DNA of 64,000 bases from Jiangella mangrovi. GTDB taxonomy: Bacteria; Actinomycetota; Actinomycetes; Jiangellales; Jiangellaceae. The first letter of the stretch is position 1, and each line of letters begins with the position of its first letter. Shown here piece by piece: positions 19,249-28,612 of this stretch. The notes under the pieces were generated by a model that ran no database searches, was not told the origin of the DNA, and worked only from the letters and a program-made list of their open reading frames with translations. A program made the position numbers and the translations under genes. The stretch spans positions 3,534,001 through 3,598,000 of the forward strand of contig NZ_JACHMM010000001.1 in NCBI RefSeq assembly GCF_014204975.1. Direction: 5' to 3'.

Positions 19249-20027
19249 CGGGCGTGCCGGCGCTGGTCTTCGACTGCGACGGCGTGCTCGCCGACACCGA
19301 GCGCTACGGCCACCTGCCCGCGTTCAACCAGACGTTCGCCGAGTTCGGCCTGCCGGTGCACTGGAGCGAGGACGAGTACGCCGAGAAGCTGCTGATCGGC
19401 GGCGGCAAGGAGCGCATGGCCAGCCTGCTGACGCCGTCGTTCGTCGCGGCCGCCGGACTGCCGGCGGACGAGGACGGGCAGCGCGAGGTGCTGGCCCGCT
19501 GGCACCGGCGCAAGACCCAGCTCTACACCGAGATGGTGGCCGAGGGCCGGCTGCCCGGGCGGCCGGGCGTCGCGCGGCTGGTCGAGGAGGCCGCCGCCGC
19601 GGGCTGGGCACTCGCCGTCGCGTCCACGTCGGCGGAACCGTCGGTGCGCGCCGTCCTGACGCACGTGGTGGGGGACGAGCGGGCCGCCGGCTTCACCGTC
19701 CTGGCCGGCGACATCGTGCCGCGCAAGAAGCCGGCACCGGACATCTACCTGCTCGCCCTGGACCGGCTGGGCGCCGAGCCGGACGCCGTCGTCGTCGTCG
19801 AGGACAGCCGCAACGGGCTGCTCGCCGCCCGCGGAGCCGGGCTCTCCTGCCTGGTCACGGTCAACGGCTACACGGAGAACGAGGACTTCTCCGAGGCCGC
19901 CCTGGTGGTCACCACCCTGGGCGACCCGGACGGCGAGCACACGACCGTGCTGGCCAACCGCACCGCGGCCCGGCCCGGCGAGTGGATCACGCTCGACGAC
20001 GTGGCCGCGCTGCTGAAGGAGGCATAG
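19245..20027 (+). CDS. HAD phosphatase, CbbY/beta-phosphoglucomutase-like
   Basis: 260 aa, GTG start overlapping the aldolase stop (GTGA). Motif I is ALVFDCDGVLADTE, motif II AVASTSAEPSVR, the Lys is in IVPRKKPAPDIYLLAL, and motif IV is VVVEDSRNGLLAA. A C1 helical cap lies between motifs I and II, as in CbbY and sugar-phosphate phosphatases. Its place between the aldolase and the DhaL/DhaK genes suggests it removes phosphate from an intermediate or a dead-end product of that pathway. Confidence 0.9.
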   Translation: MTGVPALVFDCDGVLADTERYGHLPAFNQTFAEFGLPVHWSEDEYAEKLLIGGGKERMASLLTPSFVAAAGLPADEDGQREVLARWHRRKTQLYTEMVAEGRLPGRPGVARLVEEAAAAGWALAVASTSAEPSVRAVLTHVVGDERAAGFTVLAGDIVPRKKPAPDIYLLALDRLGAEPDAVVVVEDSRNGLLAARGAGLSCLVTVNGYTENEDFSEAALVVTTLGDPDGEHTTVLANRTAARPGEWITLDDVAALLKEA

Positions 20028-20699
20028 ATGGCCGATCCGAGCTTCTCCGCTGTCGAGTACGTCGTGCGCACCATCGCGCAGACGGCCGTCGACAACGAGA
20101 CCTACTTCGGCGACCTCGACGCCGTCGTCGGCGACGGCGACTTCGGCTACTCGATGGCCCGCGGCTTCGAGATCGTGCTGGCCGACTGGGACGGCATCGA
20201 CCGCAGCGACATCGGCACGTTCCTCAAGAAGGTCGCCATCACCATCACCGGGCGCATCGGCGGCACGTCCGGGCCGATCTGGGGGACGGCGTTCCTCCGC
20301 GCCGGGTCGACGGCGGGCGATCGGACCGCCGTCACCACACAGGACGCGATCGCCATGCTGCGTGCGGCGATCGAGGGGATCAAGACGCGCGGCCAGTCCG
20401 ACGTCGGCGACAAGACGTTGCTGGACGCGCTGATCCCTGCCGTCGACCGGCTGGAGGCCGAGCTGGCCACCGGCGCGGACGGGCAGGCGGCACTGGACGC
20501 GGCGGCGGCGACGGCGCGCGAACGAGCGGAGGCGACCCGCGAGCTGATCGCCAAGCGGGGCCGAGCTGCGTACACGGGGGAACGCAGCATCGGCACGCTC
20601 GACGCGGGCGCCGTCGCCGTCGCCGTCATGGCCGAACGCATCGCCGGGGGATGGGCGGACCACGCCGCTCCCGCAACCAAGCCGGAGGAGGCGCTGTGA
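20028..20699 (+). CDS. dhaL: Dihydroxyacetone kinase-like subunit DhaL (DAK2 domain)
   Basis: Nucleotide-binding subunit, 223 aa, ATG one base after the HAD stop with AAGGAGG in front. The Mg-ADP loop reads GDGDFGYSMARG, where DhaL proteins usually have GDGDHG. This His-to-Phe change is next to the acidic residues that bind the nucleotide. GGTSGPIWGTAFLRAG and DVGDKTLLDALIPAVDRL match the DAK2 fold. No DhaM phosphotransfer subunit is encoded here, so either ATP is used directly or DhaM lies elsewhere. Confidence 0.9.
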   Translation: MADPSFSAVEYVVRTIAQTAVDNETYFGDLDAVVGDGDFGYSMARGFEIVLADWDGIDRSDIGTFLKKVAITITGRIGGTSGPIWGTAFLRAGSTAGDRTAVTTQDAIAMLRAAIEGIKTRGQSDVGDKTLLDALIPAVDRLEAELATGADGQAALDAAAATARERAEATRELIAKRGRAAYTGERSIGTLDAGAVAVAVMAERIAGGWADHAAPATKPEEAL

Positions 20700-21691
20700 A
20701 GAAGTTCGTCAACGACCCGAAGCAGTTCGTGCCCGAGATGCTCAAGGGCATCGCGCTGGCCAATCCCGACACGCTGCGCTACGTGCCCGAGTACAACCTG
20801 ATCATGCGCTCCGACGCGCCCAGCGACGACAAGGTCTCGATCATCCAGGGCTCCGGTTCCGGGCACGAGCCGGCGCACGTCATGGTCGTCGGCAGGGGCA
20901 TGCTCGACGCGGCCTGTCCGGGTGACGTCTTCTCGGCGCCGCCCATGGACTATGTGCTCGAGACCAGCAAGCTGCTCAACACGCCGAAGGGCGTCCTGCA
21001 CCTGATCAACAACTACACCGGCGACCGCATGGCCTTCGACATGGGCCGCGAGCTGGCCGAGGCCGAGGGCGTCACCATCAAGACCGTCGTCGTCGACGAC
21101 GACGTCGCGGTGAAGGACTCGACGTACACCGTCGGGCGGCGCGGCGTGGCCGGCAACTTCTTCGTCATCAAGGCGGTGGGGGCGGCGTCGGAGCAGGGCG
21201 CCGACCTCGACGAGCTGGTCCGCATCGGCGACAAGGTCAACTCCGTCACCCGGACCATGGGCATGGCGCTGACGTCGTGCACGCCGCCGGCCAAGGGCTC
21301 GCCGCTGTTCGAGCTCGGCGCCGACGAGATGGAGATGGGCGTCGGCATCCACGGCGAGCCGGGCCGGCGCCGCGAGAAGCTGGCCGACGCGAACGCGATC
21401 ATCGACGAGCTGCTCGAGGCCGTCGTCACCGACCTGCCGTACGAGCGCGGCGACAACGTCGCGCTGATGATCAACGGGCTGGGCGGCACCCCGATCAGCG
21501 AGCTGTACATCCTGTACGGCCGCGCGCACGAGCAGCTCTCGGACCGCGGGATCACCGTCGGGCGCAACTACGTCGGCGAGTACTGCACGTCGCTGGACAT
21601 GGCCGGCGTCTCGCTGACCCTGGTGAAGCTGGACGACGAGCTGGTGTCGCTGTTCTCCGCGCCGGCGGAGATCGCGATCCGGACGTTCTGA
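20696..21691 (+). CDS. dhaK: Dihydroxyacetone kinase-like subunit DhaK (DAK1 domain)
   Basis: Substrate-binding subunit, 331 aa, GTG start overlapping dhaL by 4 bp. It has the [21 protein letters not shown] segment and [12 protein letters not shown], whose His forms the covalent hemiaminal with dihydroxyacetone in DhaK proteins. The gene order dhaL-dhaK is the reverse of the usual dhaKLM. DhaK relatives phosphorylate dihydroxyacetone, erythrulose or other short keto-sugars, and the neighbouring aldolase fits a triose or tetrulose phosphate. Last gene of the operon. Confidence 0.92.
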   Translation: MKKFVNDPKQFVPEMLKGIALANPDTLRYVPEYNLIMRSDAPSDDKVSIIQGSGSGHEPAHVMVVGRGMLDAACPGDVFSAPPMDYVLETSKLLNTPKGVLHLINNYTGDRMAFDMGRELAEAEGVTIKTVVVDDDVAVKDSTYTVGRRGVAGNFFVIKAVGAASEQGADLDELVRIGDKVNSVTRTMGMALTSCTPPAKGSPLFELGADEMEMGVGIHGEPGRRREKLADANAIIDELLEAVVTDLPYERGDNVALMINGLGGTPISELYILYGRAHEQLSDRGITVGRNYVGEYCTSLDMAGVSLTLVKLDDELVSLFSAPAEIAIRTF

Positions 21692-21762
21692 GGGAGGGGT
21701 TCGGACCTTCTGTCACGGGGGTTCGGCGCTGCGACCGTCGAGTAGGCGATAGCTTGGGCGGC

Positions 21763-22488
21763 ATGACCCGTATCGACGGCCGCAGCGCCGATCAGCTCCG
21801 CACCGTCCGGCTCACCCGGGGGTGGCTGGACCACGCCGAGGGCTCGGTGCTCGTCGAGTTCGGCAAGACGCGCGTCCTCTGCGCCGCGTCGGTCACCGAG
21901 GGCGTGCCGCGCTGGCGCAAGGGCTCCGGCCTCGGCTGGGTGACGGCCGAGTACGCCATGCTGCCGCGCTCGACCAACACCCGCTCGGACCGCGAGTCGG
22001 TCAAGGGCCGCATCGGCGGGCGCACGCACGAGATCTCGCGGCTCATCGGCCGGTCGCTGCGCGGCATCATCGACACCGCCGCGCTGGGCGAGAACACGCT
22101 GGTCATCGACTGCGACGTCCTGCAGGCCGACGGCGGCACCCGCACGGCCGCCATCACCGGGGCGTACCTGGCGCTCTACGACGCCGTCGAGTGGATGCGC
22201 GCGGAGAAGCTGGTGTCGTCGGACAAGAAGGTGCTGACCGACTCCGTGTCCGCCATCTCCGTGGGCGTGGTCGACGGCGTCCCGCTGCTCGACCTCTGCT
22301 ATGAGGAAGACGTGCGCGCCGAGACCGACATGAACGTCGTCATGACCGGCGACGGCCGCTTCATCGAGGTCCAGGGCACGGCCGAGGGCGCGCCGTTCGA
22401 CCGCTCCGAGCTGGACTCGCTGCTCGCGCTGGCCGGCTCCGGCTGCAAGGAGCTGACCGACCTGCAGAACGCGGCGCTGGTCGGGTGA
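21763..22488 (+). CDS. rph: Ribonuclease PH
   Basis: Phosphorolytic 3'-to-5' exoribonuclease that trims tRNA precursors, 241 aa. It starts [30 protein letters not shown], has the phosphate-binding segment [18 protein letters not shown] and [25 protein letters not shown], and the catalytic Asp in [22 protein letters not shown]. Full length. Coupled to rdgB by GTGA, continuing the murI-MBL-rph-rdgB order after the 7-kb interruption. Confidence 0.96.
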   Translation: MTRIDGRSADQLRTVRLTRGWLDHAEGSVLVEFGKTRVLCAASVTEGVPRWRKGSGLGWVTAEYAMLPRSTNTRSDRESVKGRIGGRTHEISRLIGRSLRGIIDTAALGENTLVIDCDVLQADGGTRTAAITGAYLALYDAVEWMRAEKLVSSDKKVLTDSVSAISVGVVDGVPLLDLCYEEDVRAETDMNVVMTGDGRFIEVQGTAEGAPFDRSELDSLLALAGSGCKELTDLQNAALVG

Positions 22489-23081
22489 AGGTCGTACTCG
22501 CCACTCGGAACGCGCACAAGATTCCGGAGATCTCGCGGATCCTGTCGTCGGCCGGGGCCCCGGTCTCGCTGGTCGCGGTGTCGTCGTTCCCCGGTGTGGA
22601 AGACGTCGAGGAGACGGGGCTGACGTTCGAGGAGAACGCCCTGCTCAAGGCCCGCTCGGTGGCGGCGGCGACGGGGTTGCCCGCGCTGGCCGACGACTCG
22701 GGCCTGTCGGTCGCCGCTCTGGGTGGGATGCCCGGCGTGTTCTCGGCCCGCTGGGCCGGGGTGCACGGCGACGACGGCGCCAACCTGCGGCTGGTGCTCG
22801 CGCAACTGGAGAGCGTGCCGGACTCGGCCCGGCAGGCCGCGTTCGTGTGCGTGGCGGCGCTGGCCCTGCCCGACGGTTCTTCGTTCGTCGCGGAGGGGCG
22901 GTGCGACGGGGTCGTGGTGCGTTCGCCGCGGGGAACCAACGGGTTCGGCTACGACCCGATCTTCGTGGCCTCCGGGTCGACTCGGACCACCGCCGAGCTG
23001 TCGCCGGAGGAGAAGGACGCGATCTCGCACCGAGGCCAGGCCTTCCGAGGGATCGCCCCATATCTCGCTGCGTTGGGTTGA
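22485..23081 (+). CDS. rdgB: XTP/dITP pyrophosphatase (HAM1/RdgB)
   Basis: House-cleaning enzyme hydrolysing XTP, ITP and dITP, 198 aa, GTG start. It has the N-terminal [55 protein letters not shown] with the catalytic Asp, and the C-terminal GFGYDPIF and SHRGQAFR nucleotide motifs. Complete. The MITE-like element starts 4 bp after its stop codon. Confidence 0.95.
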   Translation: MKVVLATRNAHKIPEISRILSSAGAPVSLVAVSSFPGVEDVEETGLTFEENALLKARSVAAATGLPALADDSGLSVAALGGMPGVFSARWAGVHGDDGANLRLVLAQLESVPDSARQAAFVCVAALALPDGSSFVAEGRCDGVVVRSPRGTNGFGYDPIFVASGSTRTTAELSPEEKDAISHRGQAFRGIAPYLAALG

Positions 23082-23085
23082 GCTG

Positions 23086-23599
23086 GGTTCCCCCCGTCCC
23101 CCTGCTGCCCATTCTCTTAGCCGCGGGGACCCGCCTCAAGTCGGCGCCCTCTGTGGTTGCTTTGCCGCTGTGGCTTCCGGGGCTTCGACTTGACCCGGTT
23201 CCCCGCGGTCTAAGAACGGGCAGCTATCAGGGGGACGGGGGGAGTCTGGCGACGGGTGGGTGGTCGGCGGGCCCGCACCTTTCGGGGTGTTTGCTGGGCC
23301 GCCCACCACGCTTACCCGAGCCTCGACACGCCTGCAATCGTGTTGAGGCTCGGGTAAGCCTCGTGATGTGGGCGATCCTTGATGATCATCGCTGTCCACA
23401 GCCCCAGGCGCGCCGCAAGATGACGGCGAGGCGTGCCCAGGGTGTTCCCCGTCCCCCTGATAGCTGCCAGAGTTCTTGGCCCCGTGCGTGCGGGTCAAGT
23501 CCAAGCCCCGGAAGCCACAGTGAGAGCCGACCACAGAGGGCGCGGACTTGAGGCGCGCGTGCGGGGTTAAGAGACTGGGCAGCAGGGGGACGGGGAGCC
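23086..23599. mobile_element. MITE-like inverted-repeat element, copy 2 (complete)
   Basis: A 514-bp element directly behind rdgB. The left arm (23086-about 23255) recurs inverted as the right arm (about 23443-23599): both contain CCCCGTCCCCCT, the TGCCAGAGTTCTTGG-type segment and GGCTTCCGGGGCTT. The core holds the hairpin TTACCCGAGCCTC / GAGGCTCGGGTAA at about 23311-23358. It shares about 320 bp with copy 1 at 10328. No transposase or coding potential. The remaining gap, 23600-23712, holds only the promoter and leader of the molybdoenzyme gene. Confidence 0.8.
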
Positions 23600-23712
23600 A
23601 ACCTCGTCACCCCGGCCCACCTCATCCTCCCGGCCAACCCCGATTCTGAACTTTCGCTGACGATCATGACGGTCACCTGGGCGCGCGGCGAGGCCGGGAG
23701 GATGATCGGAGG

Positions 23713-25302
23713 GTGACCGATTCCGTGACGGCAGCGCCGGAGACCGCCCCGCCGGCTACGCCACACCGCCCGTGGTGGCCGCCCGCGCTGGCCGGCGTGC
23801 TCTCGCTGGGACTGGGCCTCGCCGCCGCCGAGGTGGTCGCCGGTGCGCTGGGCCGGGCCGAGACGCCGGTGGTGGCGGTCGGTGAGGAGTTCATCGACCA
23901 CACGCCGTCCTGGCTCAAGGACTTCGCGATCCAGACGTTCGGCACCCACGACAAGACGGCGCTGCTGGTCGGCATGGGCGTGGTGCTGGTCGTCCTCGGC
24001 GCGCTGATCGGCCTGCTCACGGCCCGCCGCAAGGGCTGGGGGATGCTCGCCGCGACGGCGCTGCTGGTCATCGCCGGGTTCGCGGTCAACAGCCGGCCCG
24101 ACACCACCATGGCCGACCTCATCCCCACGGTCGCGGCGGGGATCGTCGCGCTGCCGACCCTGAGCTGGCTCGTCGGCAAGGCGACCGGGCCGACCACACC
24201 GCAACCGCAGCTGACGCCGTCACCCCCATCGGCGCCGACGAGACGATCGTTCCTCACCGCCGCCGGCATCACCGCGGGCCTCGCCGTTGTCGGCAGCGGG
24301 CTCGGTCAGCTGCTCGGCGCTCGGCGGGCCGGGGTCGAGACGTCGCGAGACGACCTGGCGAGCACCATCGACCTCCCGCGGGCCACGCCGCCCGACGGGG
24401 TCGACCTCGTCGTCGACGGCGGCGAGCCGTGGCGCACGCCCAACCAGGACTTCTACCGCATCGACACCGCGCTCTCGGAGCCGCTGGTCCGGGCCGAGGA
24501 CTGGACGCTGCGCGTGCACGGCATGGTCGAGAACGAGGTCGAGCTCGACTACGACCAGCTCGTCGGCATGGGCCTCGAGAGCCGCTGGCTGACGCTGAAC
24601 TGTGTGTCCAACGAGGTCGGCGGCCACCTCATCGGCAACGCGCTGTGGACCGGCATCCCCATCGCCGACGTCCTGGCGCTCGCCCGACCGACGGCCGATG
24701 CCGACGCCGTCCGCTCCACGTCGCAGGACGGCTGGACCGCCGGCACCCCGCTCGACGTGCTCACCGACGGCCGCGACGCGCTGTTCGCGGTGGGCATGAA
24801 CGGCCAGCCGCTCCCCGTCGCGCACGGGTTCCCGGTCCGCATGATCGTCCCCGGCCTGTACGGCTACGTCAGCGCCACCAAGTGGGTGGTCGAGCTCGAG
24901 GTGACCCGGTTCGCCGACTTCGAGGCCTACTGGACGACCCGCGGCTGGGCCGAGAAGGGGCCGGTCAAGGTCGCGTCGCGCATCGACGTCCCGAACAGCC
25001 GCGCCCACGTCGACGCCGGTACCGTCGCCGTCGCCGGGGTCGCGTGGGCACAGCACCGCGGCATCGACGCCGTCGAGGTCCGGGTCGACGACGGCGACTG
25101 GAACGCCGCGCGGCTGGCCGCCGTCCCGAGCGCCGACACCTGGCGGCAGTGGGTGTGGGAGTGGGACGCCGAGCCGGGTGAGCACCGGCTGACGGTCCGC
25201 GCCACCACCGCCGACGGCGAGGTACAGACCTCCGAGGAGGCGCCGCCCGTGCCGGACGGCGCCTCCGGCTGGCACACCATCGACGTCACCGTCGACGGCT
25301 GA
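23713..25302 (+). CDS. Membrane-anchored sulfite-oxidase-type molybdopterin enzyme
   Basis: 529 aa, GTG start; a second GTG at 23725 has better spacing from GGAGG at 23708. Four transmembrane spans (within residues 22-155) precede a twin-arginine-like TRRSFLTAAG segment (about 176) and the Oxidored_molyb domain. The molybdenum-binding Cys297 lies in LTLNCVSNEVGG, followed by GYVSATKWVVELEV and the C-terminal Mo-cofactor dimerisation domain. Predicted oxidoreductase acting outside the membrane, of the YedY/sulfite oxidase type, with unknown substrate. Stands alone between the MITE copy and a terminator. Confidence 0.9.
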   Translation: MTDSVTAAPETAPPATPHRPWWPPALAGVLSLGLGLAAAEVVAGALGRAETPVVAVGEEFIDHTPSWLKDFAIQTFGTHDKTALLVGMGVVLVVLGALIGLLTARRKGWGMLAATALLVIAGFAVNSRPDTTMADLIPTVAAGIVALPTLSWLVGKATGPTTPQPQLTPSPPSAPTRRSFLTAAGITAGLAVVGSGLGQLLGARRAGVETSRDDLASTIDLPRATPPDGVDLVVDGGEPWRTPNQDFYRIDTALSEPLVRAEDWTLRVHGMVENEVELDYDQLVGMGLESRWLTLNCVSNEVGGHLIGNALWTGIPIADVLALARPTADADAVRSTSQDGWTAGTPLDVLTDGRDALFAVGMNGQPLPVAHGFPVRMIVPGLYGYVSATKWVVELEVTRFADFEAYWTTRGWAEKGPVKVASRIDVPNSRAHVDAGTVAVAGVAWAQHRGIDAVEVRVDDGDWNAARLAAVPSADTWRQWVWEWDAEPGEHRLTVRATTADGEVQTSEEAPPVPDGASGWHTIDVTVDG

Positions 25303-25342
25303 TGGCGCTCTTCTGCTGCCAGAGCAGCGGAAAGAGCGCCAT
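25302..25342. terminator. Bidirectional hairpin terminator
   Basis: ATGGCGCTCTT (25302-25312) pairs exactly with AAGAGCGCCAT (25332-25342), extended inside by TGCTGC / GCAGC around CAGA. It lies between the convergent molybdoenzyme and GH43 genes, so it can serve both. Confidence 0.85.
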
Positions 25343-25345
25343 GAC

Positions 25346-26353
25346 TCAGGGCACGACGTCCACCGAGGCCCGCGGGCCGTCCAGGACCGGGACGCCGTCG
25401 GACCAGGTCACCTCGGTGAGCCACATCGTCCGGCCGGGGAGCGCCGAGCCGACCGACTCCGGCGGCCAGGCGTGGTGGACCATCCAGGTGCGGCCGTCCT
25501 TCTCGACCAGCACGCAGTGCCCCGGCCCGGCCGCGTCCTCCGTCGACGCCAACACGGGCTCCTCCGAGGGCTTCGAGCACGGCCCCAGCGGACCCTCGCA
25601 GACGGCGTAGCCGACGGCGTACGCGGCGGTGTCGTAGGCGTTGGCCGAGTAGAACAGGTAGTACGTGCCGTCGCGCAGCCACAGGAACGGCGCCTCGACC
25701 AGGTTCCCCTCCCACGGCTGGTCCTGCTTCATCAACCGGACCGGCGAATCCACGAGCGACAACCCGTCGGGCGACAGCGGCTGCGCATACAGCCAGGTGT
25801 CGACGCCGACGGCGTTGCCGTCGTTCTTCCACAGCAGATAGCGAGCGCCGTCGGCGTCGGTGAACGGGCTCGCGTCGATCGAGCCGCCCTCGTCGGCCTG
25901 GCAGATCAGCGGCTCCGCGGACTCGTCGACGAACGGGCCCGACGGCGACGACGCCACCGCCACGCCCACGCACTGCCGCCCCGACGCCGTCCCCAGCGCC
26001 GTGTAGTAGAGCACGTACCGGTCCGGCGCGTGGACGGCGATCTCCGGCGCCCAGGTCCGCCCGCCGGTCACCCACGGCGCCAGCACCGGCATCGCGTCGC
26101 CGGCCGGCTCCCACGTCACCAGGTCCGGCGACGTCATGACCGGCACGTTCCCGAGCCGCGAGTTCGTCGCGTACGCGTAGTAGCCGCCGTCGGCCTCGAT
26201 GACGGCGGGGTCGGGGAAGTCGCGGTCGACGACGGGGTTCGTGAAGCCCACGGTGCTGGTCTCCTGTTCAGCGGGATCGGGTTCGACGGGGTCCGGCTCG
26301 GCGGCGGTGCACGCGGTCAGCGCGAGCACCGCCGCCAAGAGACCGATCCTCAT
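25346..26353 (-). CDS. GH43 family glycosidase, secreted lipoprotein
   Basis: Five-bladed beta-propeller glycosidase, 335 aa. The signal MRIGLLAAVLALTACT has lipobox LTAC, so it is anchored outside. Catalytic acids are visible: the Asp of FPDPAVIEADGG, the Asp of GSIDASPFTD and the Glu of LVEAPFLWLRDG. GH43 enzymes are mainly arabinosidases, arabinanases and xylosidases; with GH51 in the same cluster an arabinan or arabinoside target is likely. The ATG overlaps the stop of the larger GH43 gene by 4 bp. Confidence 0.92.
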   Translation of the reverse strand: MRIGLLAAVLALTACTAAEPDPVEPDPAEQETSTVGFTNPVVDRDFPDPAVIEADGGYYAYATNSRLGNVPVMTSPDLVTWEPAGDAMPVLAPWVTGGRTWAPEIAVHAPDRYVLYYTALGTASGRQCVGVAVASSPSGPFVDESAEPLICQADEGGSIDASPFTDADGARYLLWKNDGNAVGVDTWLYAQPLSPDGLSLVDSPVRLMKQDQPWEGNLVEAPFLWLRDGTYYLFYSANAYDTAAYAVGYAVCEGPLGPCSKPSEEPVLASTEDAAGPGHCVLVEKDGRTWMVHHAWPPESVGSALPGRTMWLTEVTWSDGVPVLDGPRASVDVVP

Positions 26354-28608
26354 CGAGCCTCGTACAGACGGAACCAGTCGAACGTCGCGACGCTGGCCGG
26401 GGTGGCGCCGCCGCCGGCGTACAGCCCGATCTGCGGCGACGTGTCCGCCGGCAGCGTCCACGTCGCGCCCCACCGCCAGCTGACCCCGTCGCGCGAGGAC
26501 GCCGACCGGTACCGGTGCTCGCCGGTCTCCGGGTCCCGCGTGTGCGCGATCCGCAGCCACATCGTCGACGCCACAGGCCCGCCGAGGTGCGCGCCCCACC
26601 GCAGGGCGCCGTTCTCGTCCAGCTCCTTGCCGAACTCGACCTGGCGCGTGCCCCAGATCGCGACGTCGCCGAGCCGCAGCAGGTCGTCGTCGTCCACGCG
26701 GACGATCAGCCCGGCCTGCTGGTAGTTGCGGATGGTCCCGGAGCCGAGGTCGAGGTGCAGCTTCGTCTCCGCGATCCAGTCGCCGTCGGGCGGCGTACGC
26801 AGCAGCAGCGGCCCGGTGTTGCCGGCGCCGACGACGTCGACGGACTCCAGCGGCCAGCGCAGCACGCCCTCGCCGACGGTCACCGACGACGACGGCCGCA
26901 CCCACTCCCAGCCCGCGCCGGGCGCGGACCCGTCGAACTGTTCATCGACGACGGTGTCACCTGCGGCCGGCTCGTCGACGCGTTCCGTCACCGGCTCGTG
27001 CGCCGCGACGACGGTGAGGTTGTCGACCCGCGCCTCGCCGCCGGACGCCGCCAGCGTGACGGGGCGGGGCTTGGCCACGCCGCGAGGCAGGTCGAGGGCG
27101 ACCTCGGCGTCGGCGTCGCCGAGCCGGCTCTCGGCCAGCCGCGCGACCACGCGGCCGTCGCGCACCTCGACCGAGAGCGCCGTCCACTCGTCGCCGTCGT
27201 ACCGGGCCGGCAACGGCGTGGAGTCGCCGACGACGCGGCGGCCCTGCGTCGACGTGACGGTCAGCGTCCGCTCCAGGGCGTCGACGGCCACCGTGACGCC
27301 GTTGCGCCCGGACCGCGCGACCTCGACGGTGAACGCTCCGGACACCTGGACGTCCGCCTCGACCCGCACGTCCTTCGGCGCGGACTCCGCCGTCCGGGCC
27401 GCACCCGACAGCACCGCGACGTCGCCGCCGTCGCCGACGGAATCCGTCCCCGCGGACCAGTCGCCGCGCAGCGCCCCGTTCGATGCGGGCGCAGCCGACT
27501 CGATCCCGAGCGACGACGCCGTCACCGGCGCCGGCTGCGGGGTGTCGGACGGTCCGGCGCCGGCCCGCGCGACCGGCCAGCCGTCGATCCAGTCGAGCCG
27601 ATCGATCAGCGTCGGCCGTTCGTTGACGCCGCCGGGCGCGTCCAGCCAGGCATCGTCCCGGTCGATCGCGTGATAGACGATGTGGTCCTGACCTGCGACG
27701 TCAGTGACGATCGTGTGATGCCCGACGCCGATCCAGCGGTTGCCGTTCTGCGCCAGCACCTGCGTCCCGCCGACCCGCGAGTCCAGCATCGAGACGCCCT
27801 CGTGGTCGAGGAACGGGCCGAGCGGGCTCTGCGACCGGCCGGCGTAGACGCTGTACCCGGTGACCGGCCCGGCGCAGCAGTTCGCCGACGACGCCGTCAG
27901 GTAGTACCAGCCGTCCCGCTCGACGACGAACGAGCCCTCGTACCGGTCGCCGACGGTGACCTGCGTGGGCGATCCGACGGCGCGCAGCCCGGACGCGTCC
28001 AGCTCGGTCACCCAGAGGCCGCCGTGGAAGCCGCCGAAGTACAGGTAGCGCTTCCCGTCCGACGCCGACAGCAGCGCCGGGTCGATGGTGTTGAAGTAGT
28101 TGCCGTCGCCGACCGGCCGCGGCGCGACGACCGGCCCGCCGGAGTCGGTCCACGGGCCGGCCGGGGTCGGCGCCGTCGCGGCCCCGATGGCGTAGTTCCA
28201 CTGCCCGGGCTCGGCGACGGTGTCGGTGACCGTGTAGTACAGGACGTACTGCCCGTCGACGTAGCGGATGTCCGGCGCCCAGTAGAACGAGCCTCCGGTG
28301 GTCCACGAAGGCCGGTCGCCCTCCTCGAACACCGTCCCCAGGTACTCCCAGTCGACGAAGTCGCGCGACCGGGCCATGTGCATGAGCCCGAACTCGCTCG
28401 GCGCCTCGTGCAACGGGTCGCTGGTCGCGTACAGGTACCACCAGCCGTCCTTGCCGCGGATCACGGCCGGGTCGGCGTAGGTGTCGGAGAACTCGCTCGA
28501 GATCGGATTCCGGGTGACGGGGTCAGCTGCCGGTTCCGCCGTGGCGGCGGACGGCGCCAGCAGCCCGGCGATCAGCACGACGGCGCCGAGCAGGGGGATT
28601 CGGATCAC
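26350..28608 (-). CDS. GH43 glycosidase with C-terminal accessory beta-sandwich domains
   Basis: 752 aa, GTG start, Sec signal peptide (MIRIPLLGAVVLIAGLLAPSAATA). The GH43 propeller spans about 35-350: YADPAVIRGKDG (base Asp), FNTIDPALL (pKa-modulating Asp) and DRYEGSFVVERDG (acid Glu). Two accessory modules follow, at about 400-540 (ESAPKDVRVEADVQ) and 555-752, the latter LamG/DUF1349-like (WVRPSSSVTV, IRNYQQAGLIVRVDDDD). Secreted, without a lipobox. It acts with the neighbouring GH43 and GH51 enzymes to debranch or cut arabinose-containing polymers. Confidence 0.9.
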   Translation of the reverse strand: MIRIPLLGAVVLIAGLLAPSAATAEPAADPVTRNPISSEFSDTYADPAVIRGKDGWWYLYATSDPLHEAPSEFGLMHMARSRDFVDWEYLGTVFEEGDRPSWTTGGSFYWAPDIRYVDGQYVLYYTVTDTVAEPGQWNYAIGAATAPTPAGPWTDSGGPVVAPRPVGDGNYFNTIDPALLSASDGKRYLYFGGFHGGLWVTELDASGLRAVGSPTQVTVGDRYEGSFVVERDGWYYLTASSANCCAGPVTGYSVYAGRSQSPLGPFLDHEGVSMLDSRVGGTQVLAQNGNRWIGVGHHTIVTDVAGQDHIVYHAIDRDDAWLDAPGGVNERPTLIDRLDWIDGWPVARAGAGPSDTPQPAPVTASSLGIESAAPASNGALRGDWSAGTDSVGDGGDVAVLSGAARTAESAPKDVRVEADVQVSGAFTVEVARSGRNGVTVAVDALERTLTVTSTQGRRVVGDSTPLPARYDGDEWTALSVEVRDGRVVARLAESRLGDADAEVALDLPRGVAKPRPVTLAASGGEARVDNLTVVAAHEPVTERVDEPAAGDTVVDEQFDGSAPGAGWEWVRPSSSVTVGEGVLRWPLESVDVVGAGNTGPLLLRTPPDGDWIAETKLHLDLGSGTIRNYQQAGLIVRVDDDDLLRLGDVAIWGTRQVEFGKELDENGALRWGAHLGGPVASTMWLRIAHTRDPETGEHRYRSASSRDGVSWRWGATWTLPADTSPQIGLYAGGGATPASVATFDWFRLYEAR

Positions 28609-28612
28609 GCGA

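Noticed and set aside
14622-20027. A 1801-residue plus-strand open frame
   Set aside because: Arg/Pro/Ala-rich, without domains, crossing the antisense sortase and several genes in other frames; a by-product of high GC until its last part, which is the real HAD gene at 19245.
23136-23534. A possible small protein shared with 10376-10639
   Set aside because: The similarity comes from the repeated DNA element; indels between copies shift the frame and there is no ribosome-binding site.
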